Of a stretch of 64,000 nt of DNA, positions 28,306 through 40,678 are shown in pieces. Every line of letters starts with the position of its first letter. Positions within the stretch are counted from its first letter, which is position 1. The translations under genes were made by a program, and so were the position numbers. Origin of the DNA: Desulfonispora thiosulfatigenes DSM 11270 (GTDB lineage: Bacteria; Bacillota; Peptococcia; Peptococcales; Desulfonisporaceae); NCBI RefSeq assembly GCF_900176035.1, contig NZ_FWWT01000015.1:35667-99666 (forward strand). Direction: 5' to 3'. The notes under the pieces are model-generated. The model did no database searches, was not told where the DNA came from, and saw nothing but the letters and a program-made list of their open reading frames with translations.

Positions 28306-28339
28306 AGGCTTTTACCGCGCACCAGCAAAGTAAAAGCCT
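28306..28339 (+). terminator. hairpin after the upp-dCMP deaminase unit
   Basis: AGGCTTTTAC and GTAAAAGCCT form a perfect 10-bp stem with a 14-nt loop. Only a weak pyrimidine run (TCCTT) follows, so termination is plausible but not certain. Confidence 0.5.
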
Positions 28340-28364
28340 TCCTTGACCCTAATACTAATCGAGT

Positions 28365-28581
28365 GCGAGCAAAATCAGGTTAAAATTTATTTACATAAAA
28401 AAGAAAAGGTAATTTATTATCATAAACGGAAAAATTGCGAGTTTAAATTAGTTAAAGTTTATTTACTATAAAAGAAAAAAGGTATTTTATTATCATAAGC
28501 ACAGCAATAGCGAGCAAAAACTGGTTAAAGTTTATTTACATAAAAAAGAAAAGGTAATTTATTATCATAAGCGGAAAAATG
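28365..28581. repeat. three tandem copies of a ~72-bp unit (amplified hairpin-element arm)
   Basis: Units start with GCGAG at 28365, 28437 and 28510, and a fourth GCGAG is at 28582: periods 72, 73, 72. Each unit contains TTAAARTTTATTTAC and the element's terminal repeat GGTAATTTATTATCATAA. The last unit runs into the left arm of complete copy C, so the arm has been duplicated in tandem. Confidence 0.85.
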
Positions 28582-28730
28582 GCGAGCTTAAATAAAAAAA
28601 GCGGAGATGATTTCAGAAAAGAATGAGTCCACTGTTTGAGCGATAGCGAGTTTGGATCATTCCTGAAATTAGCGGAGCTTATTCCTTTAGCATGTTTGAG
28701 CTTTTTGGAGCGTTGATAATAAATTACCTT
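28551..28730. repeat. dispersed long-hairpin element, copy C
   Basis: 180 bp between the dCMP deaminase gene and the ATP synthase operon. Perfect 17-bp terminal inverted repeats AAGGTAATTTATTATCA, an inner stem with GATTTCAG pairing with CTGAAATTA and GAATGA pairing with TCATTC, and the apical core TGTTTGAGCGATAGCGAG at 28633-28650, identical to copy B. Confidence 0.9.
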
Positions 28731-29035
28731 GATCCCTTATTAACCACCCCCTTACTAATTTACATCAAGTTAGTGATAACAACCAACTTATGTATAACAT
28801 TAGCTAATGCTTTTCATAACAGAATCAATTATACCTGTTAGTGAAAATACTTTGCAAAAAGAACTTCTTTTAAAAAAGGATTTTTCATAACCTAGGTAGA
28901 AACCATATATAAATTAGTTATAAGCTTCTTGAATATAGTCATAAACAAAAATCATAATTCACGGCCTAATTTTTTTGCATAAAATTATCACTATCATACG
29001 CATAAAATTTTTAACACTTATGATAATATTTATGA
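28731..29035. other. gene-free AT-rich stretch before the atp promoter
   Basis: About 300 bp without a supported frame. I see only short GCATAAAATT direct repeats at about 28976-29010. Confidence 0.4.
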
Positions 29036-29064
29036 ATGACTTAATAGGATAAAAGTATTATAAT
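29036..29064 (+). promoter_or_regulatory. candidate promoter of the ATP synthase operon
   Basis: ATGACT (29036-29041), a 17-bp spacer and a perfect TATAAT (29059-29064), about 37 bp before the first gene. Confidence 0.6.
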
Positions 29065-29100
29065 AATGATAGCAACTTACAACTTATGAGGTGAGTGAAG

Positions 29101-29397
29101 GTGGGCAAGAAACCCCAGTCTTTCAAATTTATCTACTATGGAATGACCTTTGGGATGACGATGGTGATTAGCCTATACCTAGGATATAAAGGAGGAACAT
29201 GGTTAGATAATTATTTTGGGACTAAAACCATATTTTCTTTACTAGGAATTCTTTTAGGGATAGCTGTTACGTTTAAGAATTTATGGGAAACCTTAATGGA
29301 TATGAGTAAAGATAAAAATGAAATTAATAAAGATAAAGATAAAGATAAAGATAAAGATAAAGATAAAGATAAAGATAAAAATAAAAATAAAAGATAA
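29101..29397 (+). CDS. atpZ: AtpZ/AtpI-like small membrane protein
   Basis: 98 aa from GTG 29101 (AGGTGA 29089-29094). Two membrane segments with the family phrase SLYLGYKGGTWLDNYFGTK between them, as in the F0F1-ATPase gene-1/AtpZ family, proposed to help ion (Mg2+/Ca2+) uptake or c-ring assembly. The C-terminus is a DKDKDK tail encoded by a GATAAA hexanucleotide microsatellite, which can change length without loss of frame. First gene of the atp operon. Confidence 0.82.
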   Translation: MGKKPQSFKFIYYGMTFGMTMVISLYLGYKGGTWLDNYFGTKTIFSLLGILLGIAVTFKNLWETLMDMSKDKNEINKDKDKDKDKDKDKDKDKNKNKR

Positions 29398-29405
29398 AGA
29401 TAAAA
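29322..29405. repeat. GATAAA hexanucleotide microsatellite
   Basis: About a dozen GATAAA/AATAAA units spanning the 3' end of atpZ and its stop codon, followed at 29420-29445 by a TTAAAAG heptamer repeat. Confidence 0.85.
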
Positions 29406-29478
29406 ATAAAGTGAGCAAAGTTAAAAGTTAAAAGTTAAAAGTTAAAATTTAAGAAAAAAGGTCTTAGCTGGTGATTAT

Positions 29479-29760
29479 ATGATTTTTGCAGTAGTTAAAG
29501 GATTTTTATTAGGCTTACTAGTTAGCATCTTTAACCATTATATAGTTATAAGAGTGGCAAATAGAATGACTAGTGAGAATATTCATAGTTTCAAAGGTAA
29601 AGTAGTTTTTAGGTATTTGATTCGTTATGCTACTAATTTACTAGCTCTTTTCTTAGTTTATAAAAATATGCCGATGTTAATTGCTACTGCAATCGGATTA
29701 ACCTCGGTGAAAAATTATTTATATATAAAATACATTTTAAAAAAGGAAGGGGGGGAATAA
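29479..29760 (+). CDS. atpI: ATP synthase subunit I
   Basis: 93 aa, about three hydrophobic segments. Weakly conserved small membrane protein directly before atpB, the place of AtpI (Atp1), the c-ring assembly helper. The sequence itself is not distinctive; the call rests on position, size and hydrophobicity. It ends 3 nt before subunit a. Confidence 0.7.
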   Translation: MIFAVVKGFLLGLLVSIFNHYIVIRVANRMTSENIHSFKGKVVFRYLIRYATNLLALFLVYKNMPMLIATAIGLTSVKNYLYIKYILKKEGGE

Positions 29761-29763
29761 TTT

Positions 29764-30435
29764 ATGGAACATGGCCCAGGATCACTTTTTCATATTTTTG
29801 GTTTTAATATAACTAGTGAAATTACTACTATGTGGGGAATTATGATTTTTCTTATAATAATTTCATTAGTAGCAACCAAAAATTTAAAGCTAGTTCCATC
29901 AGGATTACAAAATATTATGGAATATGGGTTAGAAACCCTCTTAAACTTTTTTGGTGACTTAATGGGAGAAAAAAATGCCAGAAAGTATTTACCGTTACTT
30001 GCTAGCTTTTTTATCGTAATTTTAATCTCTAACTATTCTGGCTTGTTACCTGGATCAGGGCATATCGCTGGATTAAAGGCACCAACAAGTAATATTAATA
30101 CAACAGTTGGTTTAGCTTTAGTGGTTTTCTTCACTTCTCATTTTATGGGAATAAAAGAAAAAGGATTAGGATATTTTAAGCATTTTATTGAGCCATTTCC
30201 TTTATTATTACCACTAAATCTAATTGAAGAACTAGTTAAACCCTTATCGTTATCTCTTCGTCTTTACGGTAATATTTTTGGTGAAGAGATGGTAATTGCC
30301 AGCTTATTTGCAATGGTACCATTAATAGTACCATTACCAATGATGCTGCTTAGTTTATTATTTGGTTTAATCCAAGCTTTTGTGTTTACGTTACTTGCTG
30401 CTATTTATATTAATACGGCAACAGCAGGACACTAA
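29764..30435 (+). CDS. atpB: ATP synthase Fo subunit a
   Basis: 223 aa polytopic stator subunit forming the proton half-channels. The essential Arg lies in LSLSLRLYGNIFGEEM (about residue 161), and the C-terminal FGLIQAFVFTLLAAIYI helix carries the conserved Gln. No extra sodium-type features are obvious. Confidence 0.95.
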   Translation: MEHGPGSLFHIFGFNITSEITTMWGIMIFLIIISLVATKNLKLVPSGLQNIMEYGLETLLNFFGDLMGEKNARKYLPLLASFFIVILISNYSGLLPGSGHIAGLKAPTSNINTTVGLALVVFFTSHFMGIKEKGLGYFKHFIEPFPLLLPLNLIEELVKPLSLSLRLYGNIFGEEMVIASLFAMVPLIVPLPMMLLSLLFGLIQAFVFTLLAAIYINTATAGH

Positions 30436-30444
30436 GCTATTTAG

Positions 30445-30732
<288 letters not shown>

Positions 30733-30745
30733 TAGTTTCAAACAG

Positions 30746-30770
30746 GGCGATTGGAGAGATTCCAATCGCC
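30746..30770 (+). promoter_or_regulatory. perfect intercistronic hairpin between atpE and atpF
   Basis: GGCGATTGGA and TCCAATCGCC form a perfect 10-bp stem with a 5-nt loop, 14 nt after the atpE stop, with no U tract. It looks like an mRNA 3'-end stabiliser or partial attenuator. Confidence 0.75.
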
Positions 30771-30810
30771 TCCATGATATTTTTGGGTCTTTGTGAGAGG
30801 AGGTTAGGAT

Positions 30811-31292
30811 GTGGATCTTAGTTTAAATGAGATCATAATGGCAATGGCAAACTTCCTGCTAATGGTTGTCATTTTAAATAAATTCTTATATAAACCCATT
30901 GTCAAGGTATTAGATGAGAGAAAAGAATCTATTCAAGGCAATTTAGATGAAGCTGAAAAAACTAAAACTGATGCCGAAGGAATTAAAAAAGAATACCAAG
31001 AACAATTAAAAAGCGCTCGTAAAGAAGCCCAAGACATTATAACAAAAGCTACAAAATTAGGTGATGAAAGTAAAGAAGATTTACTTAGACAGGCTAAAAT
31101 TGAAGCTGATAAAATTTCTCAAAGGGCAAAAGAAGATATTGAAAGAGAAAAAGGCAAAGCTATTTCTGAGGTAAGAGATGAGGTTGCTAACTTATCTATC
31201 TCAGTAGCTGAAAAGATACTTGGGCAAAAACTTGAAAAGAAAAATCACGAAAAAATGATACATGATTTTGTTAAAGAGGTAGGCGATTCCAA

Positions 31293-31296
<4 letters not shown>
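30811..31296 (+). CDS. atpF: ATP synthase Fo subunit b
   Basis: 161 aa. One N-terminal membrane helix (about residues 8-25, then KFLYKPI) and a long charged coiled coil that forms the peripheral stalk. GTG start at 30811 with AGGAGG. Overlaps atpH by 4 nt. Confidence 0.95.
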
Positions 31297-33375
<2,079 letters not shown>

Positions 33376-33409
33376 TAATCTAACCCCTAAGTGAAGGTGG
33401 TGAATATAA

Positions 33410-34273
33410 ATGGCAAATTCCAGAGATATAAAAAGAAGGATTAAAAGTATCCATAATACGCAGCAAATAACTAAAGCTATGAAAATGGTTGCAGCTTCTA
33501 AATTAAGAAAATCACAAGAATCTGTACTCCTAGCGAGACCATATTCAGAAAAGTTAAGAGATATATTATCAAGGATTATGTCAGCAAATATTGATTTAAA
33601 TGATCCCTTATTAGAAGTAAGGCCAGCTAAAAAGATAGCTTATGTGGTTATTACTGCTGAGCGAGGGCTTGCAGCGGGTTATAATATTAACCTTATTAAA
33701 AAAGCTAAGCAAGAAATTGATGGTCATAGCGATAAAGAAGTAAGCATTTTAACCGCGGGTAAAAAAGGTAAAGCTTTCTTTGAAAAAAACAACTATCAAA
33801 TAGATACAGACTTTGGTTCTATCAGTGATATTCCCACTTTAAATGAGGCAAAGACTATTGCAAGAAAGATAAAAGAGGATTACAGTAATGAGAATTATGA
33901 TGAAATTTATTTAGTTTATACTAAATTTGTTTCGGTTATAAATCAAGTTCCACAGGTGACAAAATTATTACCAATTGATACTGAAATAGAGGGAGAAGAA
34001 ACCCCAGGTGAATTGGATTATATTTTTGAACCTAATACTGAAATAGTATTAAATCAATTACTACCTCTTTATTTGCAAAACCAAGTTTTTGGTGCCTTAA
34101 TGGAAGCTAAAGCAAGTGAACATGGCGCGAGAATGACGGCGATGGATTCGGCGACTAATAATGCTGATGATATGATTGATAGCTTAGAGTTAACTTATAA
34201 CAGAGCTCGTCAAGCAGCAATCACAAATGAAATCTCCGAAATCGTTGCAGGTGCAAATGCTTTACAAGGTTAA
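33410..34273 (+). CDS. atpG: ATP synthase F1 subunit gamma
   Basis: 287 aa central shaft. N-terminal RDIKRRIKSIHNTQQITKAM and C-terminal MTAMDSATNNADDMI with LTYNRARQAAITNEISEIV are the two conserved ends that form the rotor coiled coil. Confidence 0.97.
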   Translation: MANSRDIKRRIKSIHNTQQITKAMKMVAASKLRKSQESVLLARPYSEKLRDILSRIMSANIDLNDPLLEVRPAKKIAYVVITAERGLAAGYNINLIKKAKQEIDGHSDKEVSILTAGKKGKAFFEKNNYQIDTDFGSISDIPTLNEAKTIARKIKEDYSNENYDEIYLVYTKFVSVINQVPQVTKLLPIDTEIEGEETPGELDYIFEPNTEIVLNQLLPLYLQNQVFGALMEAKASEHGARMTAMDSATNNADDMIDSLELTYNRARQAAITNEISEIVAGANALQG

Positions 34274-34282
34274 TTGGGGTAG

Positions 34283-35719
<1,437 letters not shown>

Positions 35720-35731
35720 GAGGGGTAACAG

Positions 35732-36136
35732 ATGAGTGAGAAGGTTCTCAAATTAGAAATTGTTACTCCTGAAAAAAAGGTTTTAAGTAAAGATATTGAG
35801 TCCTTAATCGTACCAGGAGTAGAAGGATATTTAGGAATTTTACCTAATCATGCTCCTTTAGTTGCTGGCCTTAAAGTAGGTGCTATAAGTTATAAAGAAG
35901 CAGGAAAAACTGAGCAAGTTGCTGTAAGTGGTGGCTTTTTAGAAGTTGCCAAAAATCAAGCTACTATCTTAGCTAGTACGGCTGAATTTGCTAAGGATAT
36001 TGATGTTGAGCGTGCTAAAGAAGCTAAGCATAGAGCAGAAGAAAGATTAAAACAAAAAGATAATATCGATGTGCACAGAGCAGAATTAGCTTTAGCCAGA
36101 GCCTTAGCACGTTTAAAGGTTAGTGGAAGATCATAA
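35732..36136 (+). CDS. atpC: ATP synthase F1 subunit epsilon
   Basis: 134 aa. N-terminal beta-sandwich (VTPEKKVLSKDIESLIVPGVEGYLGILPNHAPL) and two C-terminal helices ending ALARALARLKVSG, which can inhibit ATP hydrolysis. Last gene of the operon, followed by a strong terminator. Confidence 0.97.
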   Translation: MSEKVLKLEIVTPEKKVLSKDIESLIVPGVEGYLGILPNHAPLVAGLKVGAISYKEAGKTEQVAVSGGFLEVAKNQATILASTAEFAKDIDVERAKEAKHRAEERLKQKDNIDVHRAELALARALARLKVSGRS

Positions 36137-36257
36137 GCAGAAAAGGTGAAAAAGATTATAAAGGATTAAATTATAGTCAGAAATTAAAGATCAGTCACAA
36201 ACTAAAGCTAGAGCTAAAAGTAAATTTAAATTATAGTTTAAACAGTAATTTAAAATA

Positions 36258-36294
36258 AAGCACCGTAATCTTAATTTAAGATTGCGGTGCTTTT
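36258..36294 (+). terminator. intrinsic terminator of the atp operon
   Basis: AAGCACCG with AATCTTA pairs with TAAGATT and CGGTGCTT (about 16 bp, one G-U pair), followed by TTTT. Confidence 0.9.
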
Positions 36295-36350
36295 ATGCGA
36301 GGCATATCGTAGGAAATAGAGTGTATGAGAATATCTTGTATAGGAATCGC

Positions 36351-36380
36351 TAAAAAAAGCAACTAAGTACTTAGTTGCTT
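36351..36380 (-). terminator. intrinsic terminator of the DUF4127 gene
   Basis: A perfect palindrome (arms AAGCAACTAAGT / ACTTAGTTGCTT) followed on the minus strand by TTTTTTT. Its ACTTAGTT arm is the same octamer as the array next to it. Confidence 0.8.
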
Positions 36381-36403
36381 GGTTATTTAATTACGGAGCT
36401 ATT

Positions 36404-36520
36404 TAGTTAGTTACATATATAGTTATTTAGTTACATAGTTACTTAGTTACTTAGTTACTTAGTTACTTAGTTACTTAGTTACTTAGTTACTTAGTTACAT
36501 AGTTACTTACTTAGTTACTT
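36404..36520. repeat. ACTTAGTT octamer tandem array
   Basis: About a dozen copies, some imperfect (ACATAGTT, ATTTAGTT), covering the 3' untranslated region and touching the stop codon of the DUF4127 gene, between it and its terminator. Confidence 0.85.
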
Positions 36521-38135
36521 CTAGATCTACGCTTACATTAACTTTGGCCTCAAATGTCCTCGCCCACGGCAATTTGATCTCTGAGTCAATTTTCTTGACA
36601 ATAAAATTAATTTCCCCGATGGAATACTCTCCTAAAAGCTGCTTAGCTAATTCTTGTTGATAAGGGATAAATAATTTTTGTAATATTTCTTCTGTTTGTT
36701 GTTTATGGTTTTCTAAGCTAAAAGGATCTAACCCTTGTGCTTTTAAGATTTCATTAAGCTCAGATTGTAAAATTCCTTGAAAAATAAAGTCTTCTGCAAA
36801 TCTGAGGTATTTAAATTCAAGATATGATTCTAAAGCTTTTATTTTAGCTTCTTTGGTATAGTGTTTGTAATTATCTTTTAAATGTTGATAGAAATAAAAA
36901 TGAGCTAGTTCTGTGCCAATAGTATTACTTGCAGTATTCCAACCGGCATAGCCCTCAATATTTTTCAGAAGATTCTCTTCGATTAAATCAAGATAAAGAT
37001 CAGAATCTCCTCTATTAGTGTAAACTACATCCATAATGCCTAAATATCCCGTGTGACGTGCAATTTCCTGTAAAAGAAAATCCCTTTTTTCTAAATCATT
37101 ATAGACAATTTGGTTATTATTAATGACTATTTTATTAGCTTTAGAATAATTTACCTCAGCAGTATTAAAATTATCTTTTGGATTATTAGAGCTAACTTCT
37201 TGATGATTAGAATCTAAATTGGTTTCAACTTCTAAGAATTTCAATTTATTATTGACCACGTTTTCTAAAGTAATGGCTTCAAAAGGTAAAAATTCTTTTT
37301 TAAGTTCTTCATTTATATAGTTAAGTTTAAACGTTTCTTGGGGCTTGGCTAAATAAAATTTAGTTAAAGCTAATAAAGTAAGTTCATCTGCTCCGTAGAC
37401 AAAGTGGACATTTCCGCCAAAATCCTTTTCTAGATCTCTCACCAGTTTATTGGTTAATCCATATTCCTCAGCATCATCTTGTCCTATTAAATAAGTATCA
37501 AATATACCCTCTTTAGCGAGGCTTATTAACTGTGTAGTTAAGTTTTGGGCATTTTCATAAATGCTTAGATATTCAGAGAGAACACTACTTGGTATATTTT
37601 TAGGAGGTGCAATTTTTTCTCCTTGTATATAGGCCTTATCAAGCTCACTAGCATAATGACTTAAGGGCCATTTATATTCCCACATATCTGTAAATTGGCT
37701 AGGTAGTAATCTCGGTAAAATAGTAATGACCATAATATTATGATCTGGATGTTTTCGGCAAAAATCCTCTAACCGTTTCAAATCATCATTAAGGGTATTG
37801 TATGAATCAGGATTTCTGGACTCAATTAAGCCCCCATTAAAAAGTTCTGTGGTGTTAATAATTATATTATCCGTTTCCTCAGCTTTATATGCAAGCCATT
37901 GCCAAAGTTGCTCTTTATTAGCTTTTTCTAAATAGTTATCTAAATCTGAATAAGGAATACTAATCTTAAGGTTCCCCATTGTCCCTAGGATTTGGGCATA
38001 TTGGGTATTGCATGGTCGACTATCTAAAGGAATTAGAGCGATTTCCACTGGCTTTTTTGGAAGTAAACAGTATAAAGAAACGATTGAAAAGATAAGTATT
38101 AGAGGTAGTAAAGTTATTAAAAATTTTTTTTTCAT
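36507..38135 (-). CDS. DUF4127 family secreted/anchored protein
   Basis: 542 aa with an N-terminal hydrophobic segment (residues 4-25) and then IALIPLDSRPCNTQYAQ, the hallmark opening of DUF4127. NTTELFNGGLIESR and NTASNTIGTELAHFYFY are also characteristic. An Asn/Ser/Lys-rich insert lies at about residues 300-345. Function unknown; presumed extracytoplasmic. Transcribed opposite to the atp operon and ywmB and interrupts the otherwise conserved order. Its 3' untranslated region is an octamer repeat array. Confidence 0.85.
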   Translation of the reverse strand: MKKKFLITLLPLILIFSIVSLYCLLPKKPVEIALIPLDSRPCNTQYAQILGTMGNLKISIPYSDLDNYLEKANKEQLWQWLAYKAEETDNIIINTTELFNGGLIESRNPDSYNTLNDDLKRLEDFCRKHPDHNIMVITILPRLLPSQFTDMWEYKWPLSHYASELDKAYIQGEKIAPPKNIPSSVLSEYLSIYENAQNLTTQLISLAKEGIFDTYLIGQDDAEEYGLTNKLVRDLEKDFGGNVHFVYGADELTLLALTKFYLAKPQETFKLNYINEELKKEFLPFEAITLENVVNNKLKFLEVETNLDSNHQEVSSNNPKDNFNTAEVNYSKANKIVINNNQIVYNDLEKRDFLLQEIARHTGYLGIMDVVYTNRGDSDLYLDLIEENLLKNIEGYAGWNTASNTIGTELAHFYFYQHLKDNYKHYTKEAKIKALESYLEFKYLRFAEDFIFQGILQSELNEILKAQGLDPFSLENHKQQTEEILQKLFIPYQQELAKQLLGEYSIGEINFIVKKIDSEIKLPWARTFEAKVNVSVDLEVTK

Positions 38136-38227
38136 ATATTTTCTCCGATATTAGAAATTTTAGGAATAATACTCAATATTTTGGTCAATTATATAAAGGA
38201 TAATCATATTTAAAGGAGTTGTCTAGC

Positions 38228-38974
38228 ATGAAAGCTTATTCCTCGGTTGCAGCTGTAATTGCAATTATAATTACCTTAATTATACCTACATATGAAAGTA
38301 GTAAAGTAAACTCAGACTATTATGACCTAGCTATGCAAGGATTTCTAAAATCTGATGCAGATTTACAGGTATTAAATATCCAAACTTGGACAAAAATAAG
38401 AACAGGCGCCTTAACGGAAAATGAATTATTAGATATTCATGAAGAAATCATATCATCTTTAGGACTAAGTAGTAACCCTGAAATAGATAATATTAATCCA
38501 GGATTTTTAAATATTTTTCAAAAGGAAAAGATCTCGGAAGATATTTATGTAGAAAGCTCGCTCCAAAGCCTTAGTAATGGGGAGGGCGAATCAGGAACTT
38601 ATCTCGGAATTTTAATTTTTACAAAGGATTTTAGCACAGGCAGGGCTTATTATGATAGAATAGATACGGCTCTATCTAAATTAAATATTAAAAGTGAAAT
38701 CGGCATTACTGCAACAGGAACATACGATGGTAATTTAGAAAGTAGCCAAAGTGAAAAAAGGATAAAAGAAATCTTTACAGCTATTAATGCGAAATCTCAG
38801 GAAGGGATAAATTCAGAAGGATTATTAAGCGTAAGTGGATATAGTGAGGGTTGCCCAGATTATCTAAGCGTTAATGGAAAGAAAATTAATATCAATATAG
38901 CAATGCGCTATCATTCTATTGATAATCAAACATATATTCATGTAGGTGCCCCCTTAATTTATGAAGAATATTAG
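38228..38974 (+). CDS. ywmB: YwmB-like secreted protein
   Basis: 248 aa from ATG 38228, with AAAGGAG 9 nt upstream; the nearer TTG directly abuts the site. An N-terminal signal/anchor (about residues 4-20) is followed by a mixed alpha/beta domain. Sequence similarity to YwmB is weak to my eye; the call rests on the place between the atp operon and murA-spoIID, exactly where ywmB sits in B. subtilis, and on size. Function unknown. Confidence 0.65.
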   Translation: MKAYSSVAAVIAIIITLIIPTYESSKVNSDYYDLAMQGFLKSDADLQVLNIQTWTKIRTGALTENELLDIHEEIISSLGLSSNPEIDNINPGFLNIFQKEKISEDIYVESSLQSLSNGEGESGTYLGILIFTKDFSTGRAYYDRIDTALSKLNIKSEIGITATGTYDGNLESSQSEKRIKEIFTAINAKSQEGINSEGLLSVSGYSEGCPDYLSVNGKKININIAMRYHSIDNQTYIHVGAPLIYEEY

Positions 38975-39164
38975 AATATATAAAGGTGAATAAAATTTCT
39001 GAACTAGGAGAAAAAACCTTGACAGAAATGTTAGCTTTAAGCATTATTTAAGAGACAAAAGTTTTATCAGTTTTAAATATACCCAATTTTAAAGGTGGAA
39101 GGAGGTGCACCCTGTAACAAGACCCGTGAATAATTTTATTGGTTTTGTGATCAGGACTTATAAG

Positions 39165-40412
39165 TTGGAGAAAATCATTGTTACTGGAGGCGCATGTTTA
39201 AACGGAAACATAAAAATAAGTGGAGCTAAAAATGCCGTTTTACCTATAATTATAGGTACAATTTTATCTCCAGGAAAAAATAAAATTCTAGATGTTCCCG
39301 ATTTATCTGATGTAGATATTTTAGTAGAGGTTTTACACATCTTAGGTGCTAAAGTAGAAAGAAATGGGAATGCTTTAGATATAGATAGCAGTAATATAAC
39401 TTGTTTTGAAACTCCTTATGAATATGTGCGTAAAATGAGAGCATCAATATTAATCATGGGACCATTACTTGCAAGATTAGGTAAGGTTAAGATTTCTATG
39501 CCTGGAGGATGTGCAATTGGGACTCGCCCGATAGATCTACACTTAAAAGGTATGGAAGCCTTAGGAGCTACCATCAATGTAGACCGTGGTTATATAGAAG
39601 CTACAGCAACTAAATTAGTAGGGGCTAAAATATATTTAGATTTTCCAAGCGTAGGAGCAACAGAAAATATTATGATGGCTGCTACTCTAGCAGAAGGGAC
39701 AACTATTATTGAAAATGCTGCTGAGGAGCCAGAAATTGTTGACCTAGCAAACTTTTTAAATAGTATGGGTGCATCAGTAATGGGTGCAGGGACAAATGTA
39801 ATTAGAATTAAAGGTGTTAAACAATTACGTGAAACAACTCATACAGTAATACCAGATAGAATAGAAGCAGGAACCTTTTTAGTAGCTGGTGCAATTACAG
39901 GTGGAAATATCCTTTTAGAAAATGTTATTGCAGACCACTTAAAACCTGTTATCGCAAAACTTCAAGAATGTGGTGTAGAGATTATTGAAGAAGGCGAAGG
40001 CTTAAGAGTAATAGCTCCTCAAAAGGTAAAACCAGTAGATATTAAAACTCTTCCATATCCAGGATTTCCAACTGATATGCAGGCACAGTTTATGGTTTTA
40101 TTATCAAAAGCATTAGGCACTGGCGTAGTTAGTGAAACTGTTTTTGAAAATAGATTCATGCATGCAGATGAGTTAAAAAGAATGGGTGTAGATATTCGCA
40201 TAGAAGGACGTAGTGCGATTATCGAAGGTGGCAAAAAAATTACAGGCTGTCCAGTAAAGGCAACAGATTTAAGAGCAGGAGCAGCCCTAATTATAGCTGG
40301 TTTAATAGCTGAAGGAGAAACTGAAATTACTAATACTTTTCACATTTATCGCGGATATGAAAATATCGTAGATAAATTCAGATCTCTAGGGGCAAAAATC
40401 AGAGAAGAATAA
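39165..40412 (+). CDS. murA: UDP-N-acetylglucosamine 1-carboxyvinyltransferase
   Basis: 415 aa from TTG 39165, giving the usual MEKIIVTGG start and placing the catalytic Cys ([15 protein letters not shown]) at about residue 116 as in other MurA proteins. First committed step of peptidoglycan synthesis. SGAKNAVLP, the fold signature, is near residue 20. The frame is open upstream to GTG 39105, which has AAAGGTGG 6 nt before it and would add 20 residues; the start is therefore uncertain. Followed by a terminator. Confidence 0.95.
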   Translation: MEKIIVTGGACLNGNIKISGAKNAVLPIIIGTILSPGKNKILDVPDLSDVDILVEVLHILGAKVERNGNALDIDSSNITCFETPYEYVRKMRASILIMGPLLARLGKVKISMPGGCAIGTRPIDLHLKGMEALGATINVDRGYIEATATKLVGAKIYLDFPSVGATENIMMAATLAEGTTIIENAAEEPEIVDLANFLNSMGASVMGAGTNVIRIKGVKQLRETTHTVIPDRIEAGTFLVAGAITGGNILLENVIADHLKPVIAKLQECGVEIIEEGEGLRVIAPQKVKPVDIKTLPYPGFPTDMQAQFMVLLSKALGTGVVSETVFENRFMHADELKRMGVDIRIEGRSAIIEGGKKITGCPVKATDLRAGAALIIAGLIAEGETEITNTFHIYRGYENIVDKFRSLGAKIREE

Positions 40413-40449
40413 ACCTGAAAAAATAAAACAACATAAGTCAGTAAACTAA

Positions 40450-40478
40450 AAAATCGGGTTTCCCGATTTTTTTTATTT
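40450..40478 (+). terminator. intrinsic terminator after murA
   Basis: AAATCGGG pairs with CCCGATTT around a 3-nt loop, followed by TTTTT. Confidence 0.9.
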
Positions 40479-40544
40479 CTATTAGTCTTGTTCTTTTTGT
40501 CCTTTTCCCTTCATAAGTTTAAGGAAGAGTTGAAGCAAGTTCTT

Positions 40545-40579
40545 AATTCAGGTGGAGATTTTTTCACTCCACCTGAATT
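40545..40579 (+). repeat. perfect 13-bp stem-loop upstream of spoIID
   Basis: AATTCAGGTGGAG pairs fully with CTCCACCTGAATT around a 9-nt loop (ATTTTTTCA). No T tract follows, so not a standard terminator. The stem contains an AGGTGGAG ribosome-site-like sequence. Confidence 0.7.
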
Positions 40580-40613
40580 CTAGAACTGCAAATGCATGAC
40601 TTAGTTGGCGTTT

Positions 40614-40655
40614 GACTACCACCTAAGGGGGTGGGAGACTTACGACAAGTTAGTC
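40614..40655 (+). ncRNA. candidate three-way-junction RNA in the spoIID leader
   Basis: GACT (40614-40617) pairs with AGTC (40652-40655), enclosing CCACC/GGTGG with a 6-nt loop and ACTT/AAGT with a 5-nt loop. It ends 9 nt before the AAGGAGG site of spoIID. Could be a leader element or the remnant end of an IS200/IS605-like element. No known riboswitch matched by eye. Confidence 0.35.
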
Positions 40656-40678
40656 AGGTTAAAAAGGAGGCGTGACTT

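Noticed and set aside
28365..28581. CRISPR array
   Set aside because: Units are 72-73 bp of continuous similarity without unique spacers, and no cas genes are near.
36404..36520. CRISPR-like or iteron array (replication origin)
   Set aside because: Pure 8-bp microsatellite with no spacers, no DnaA boxes and no replication genes nearby.
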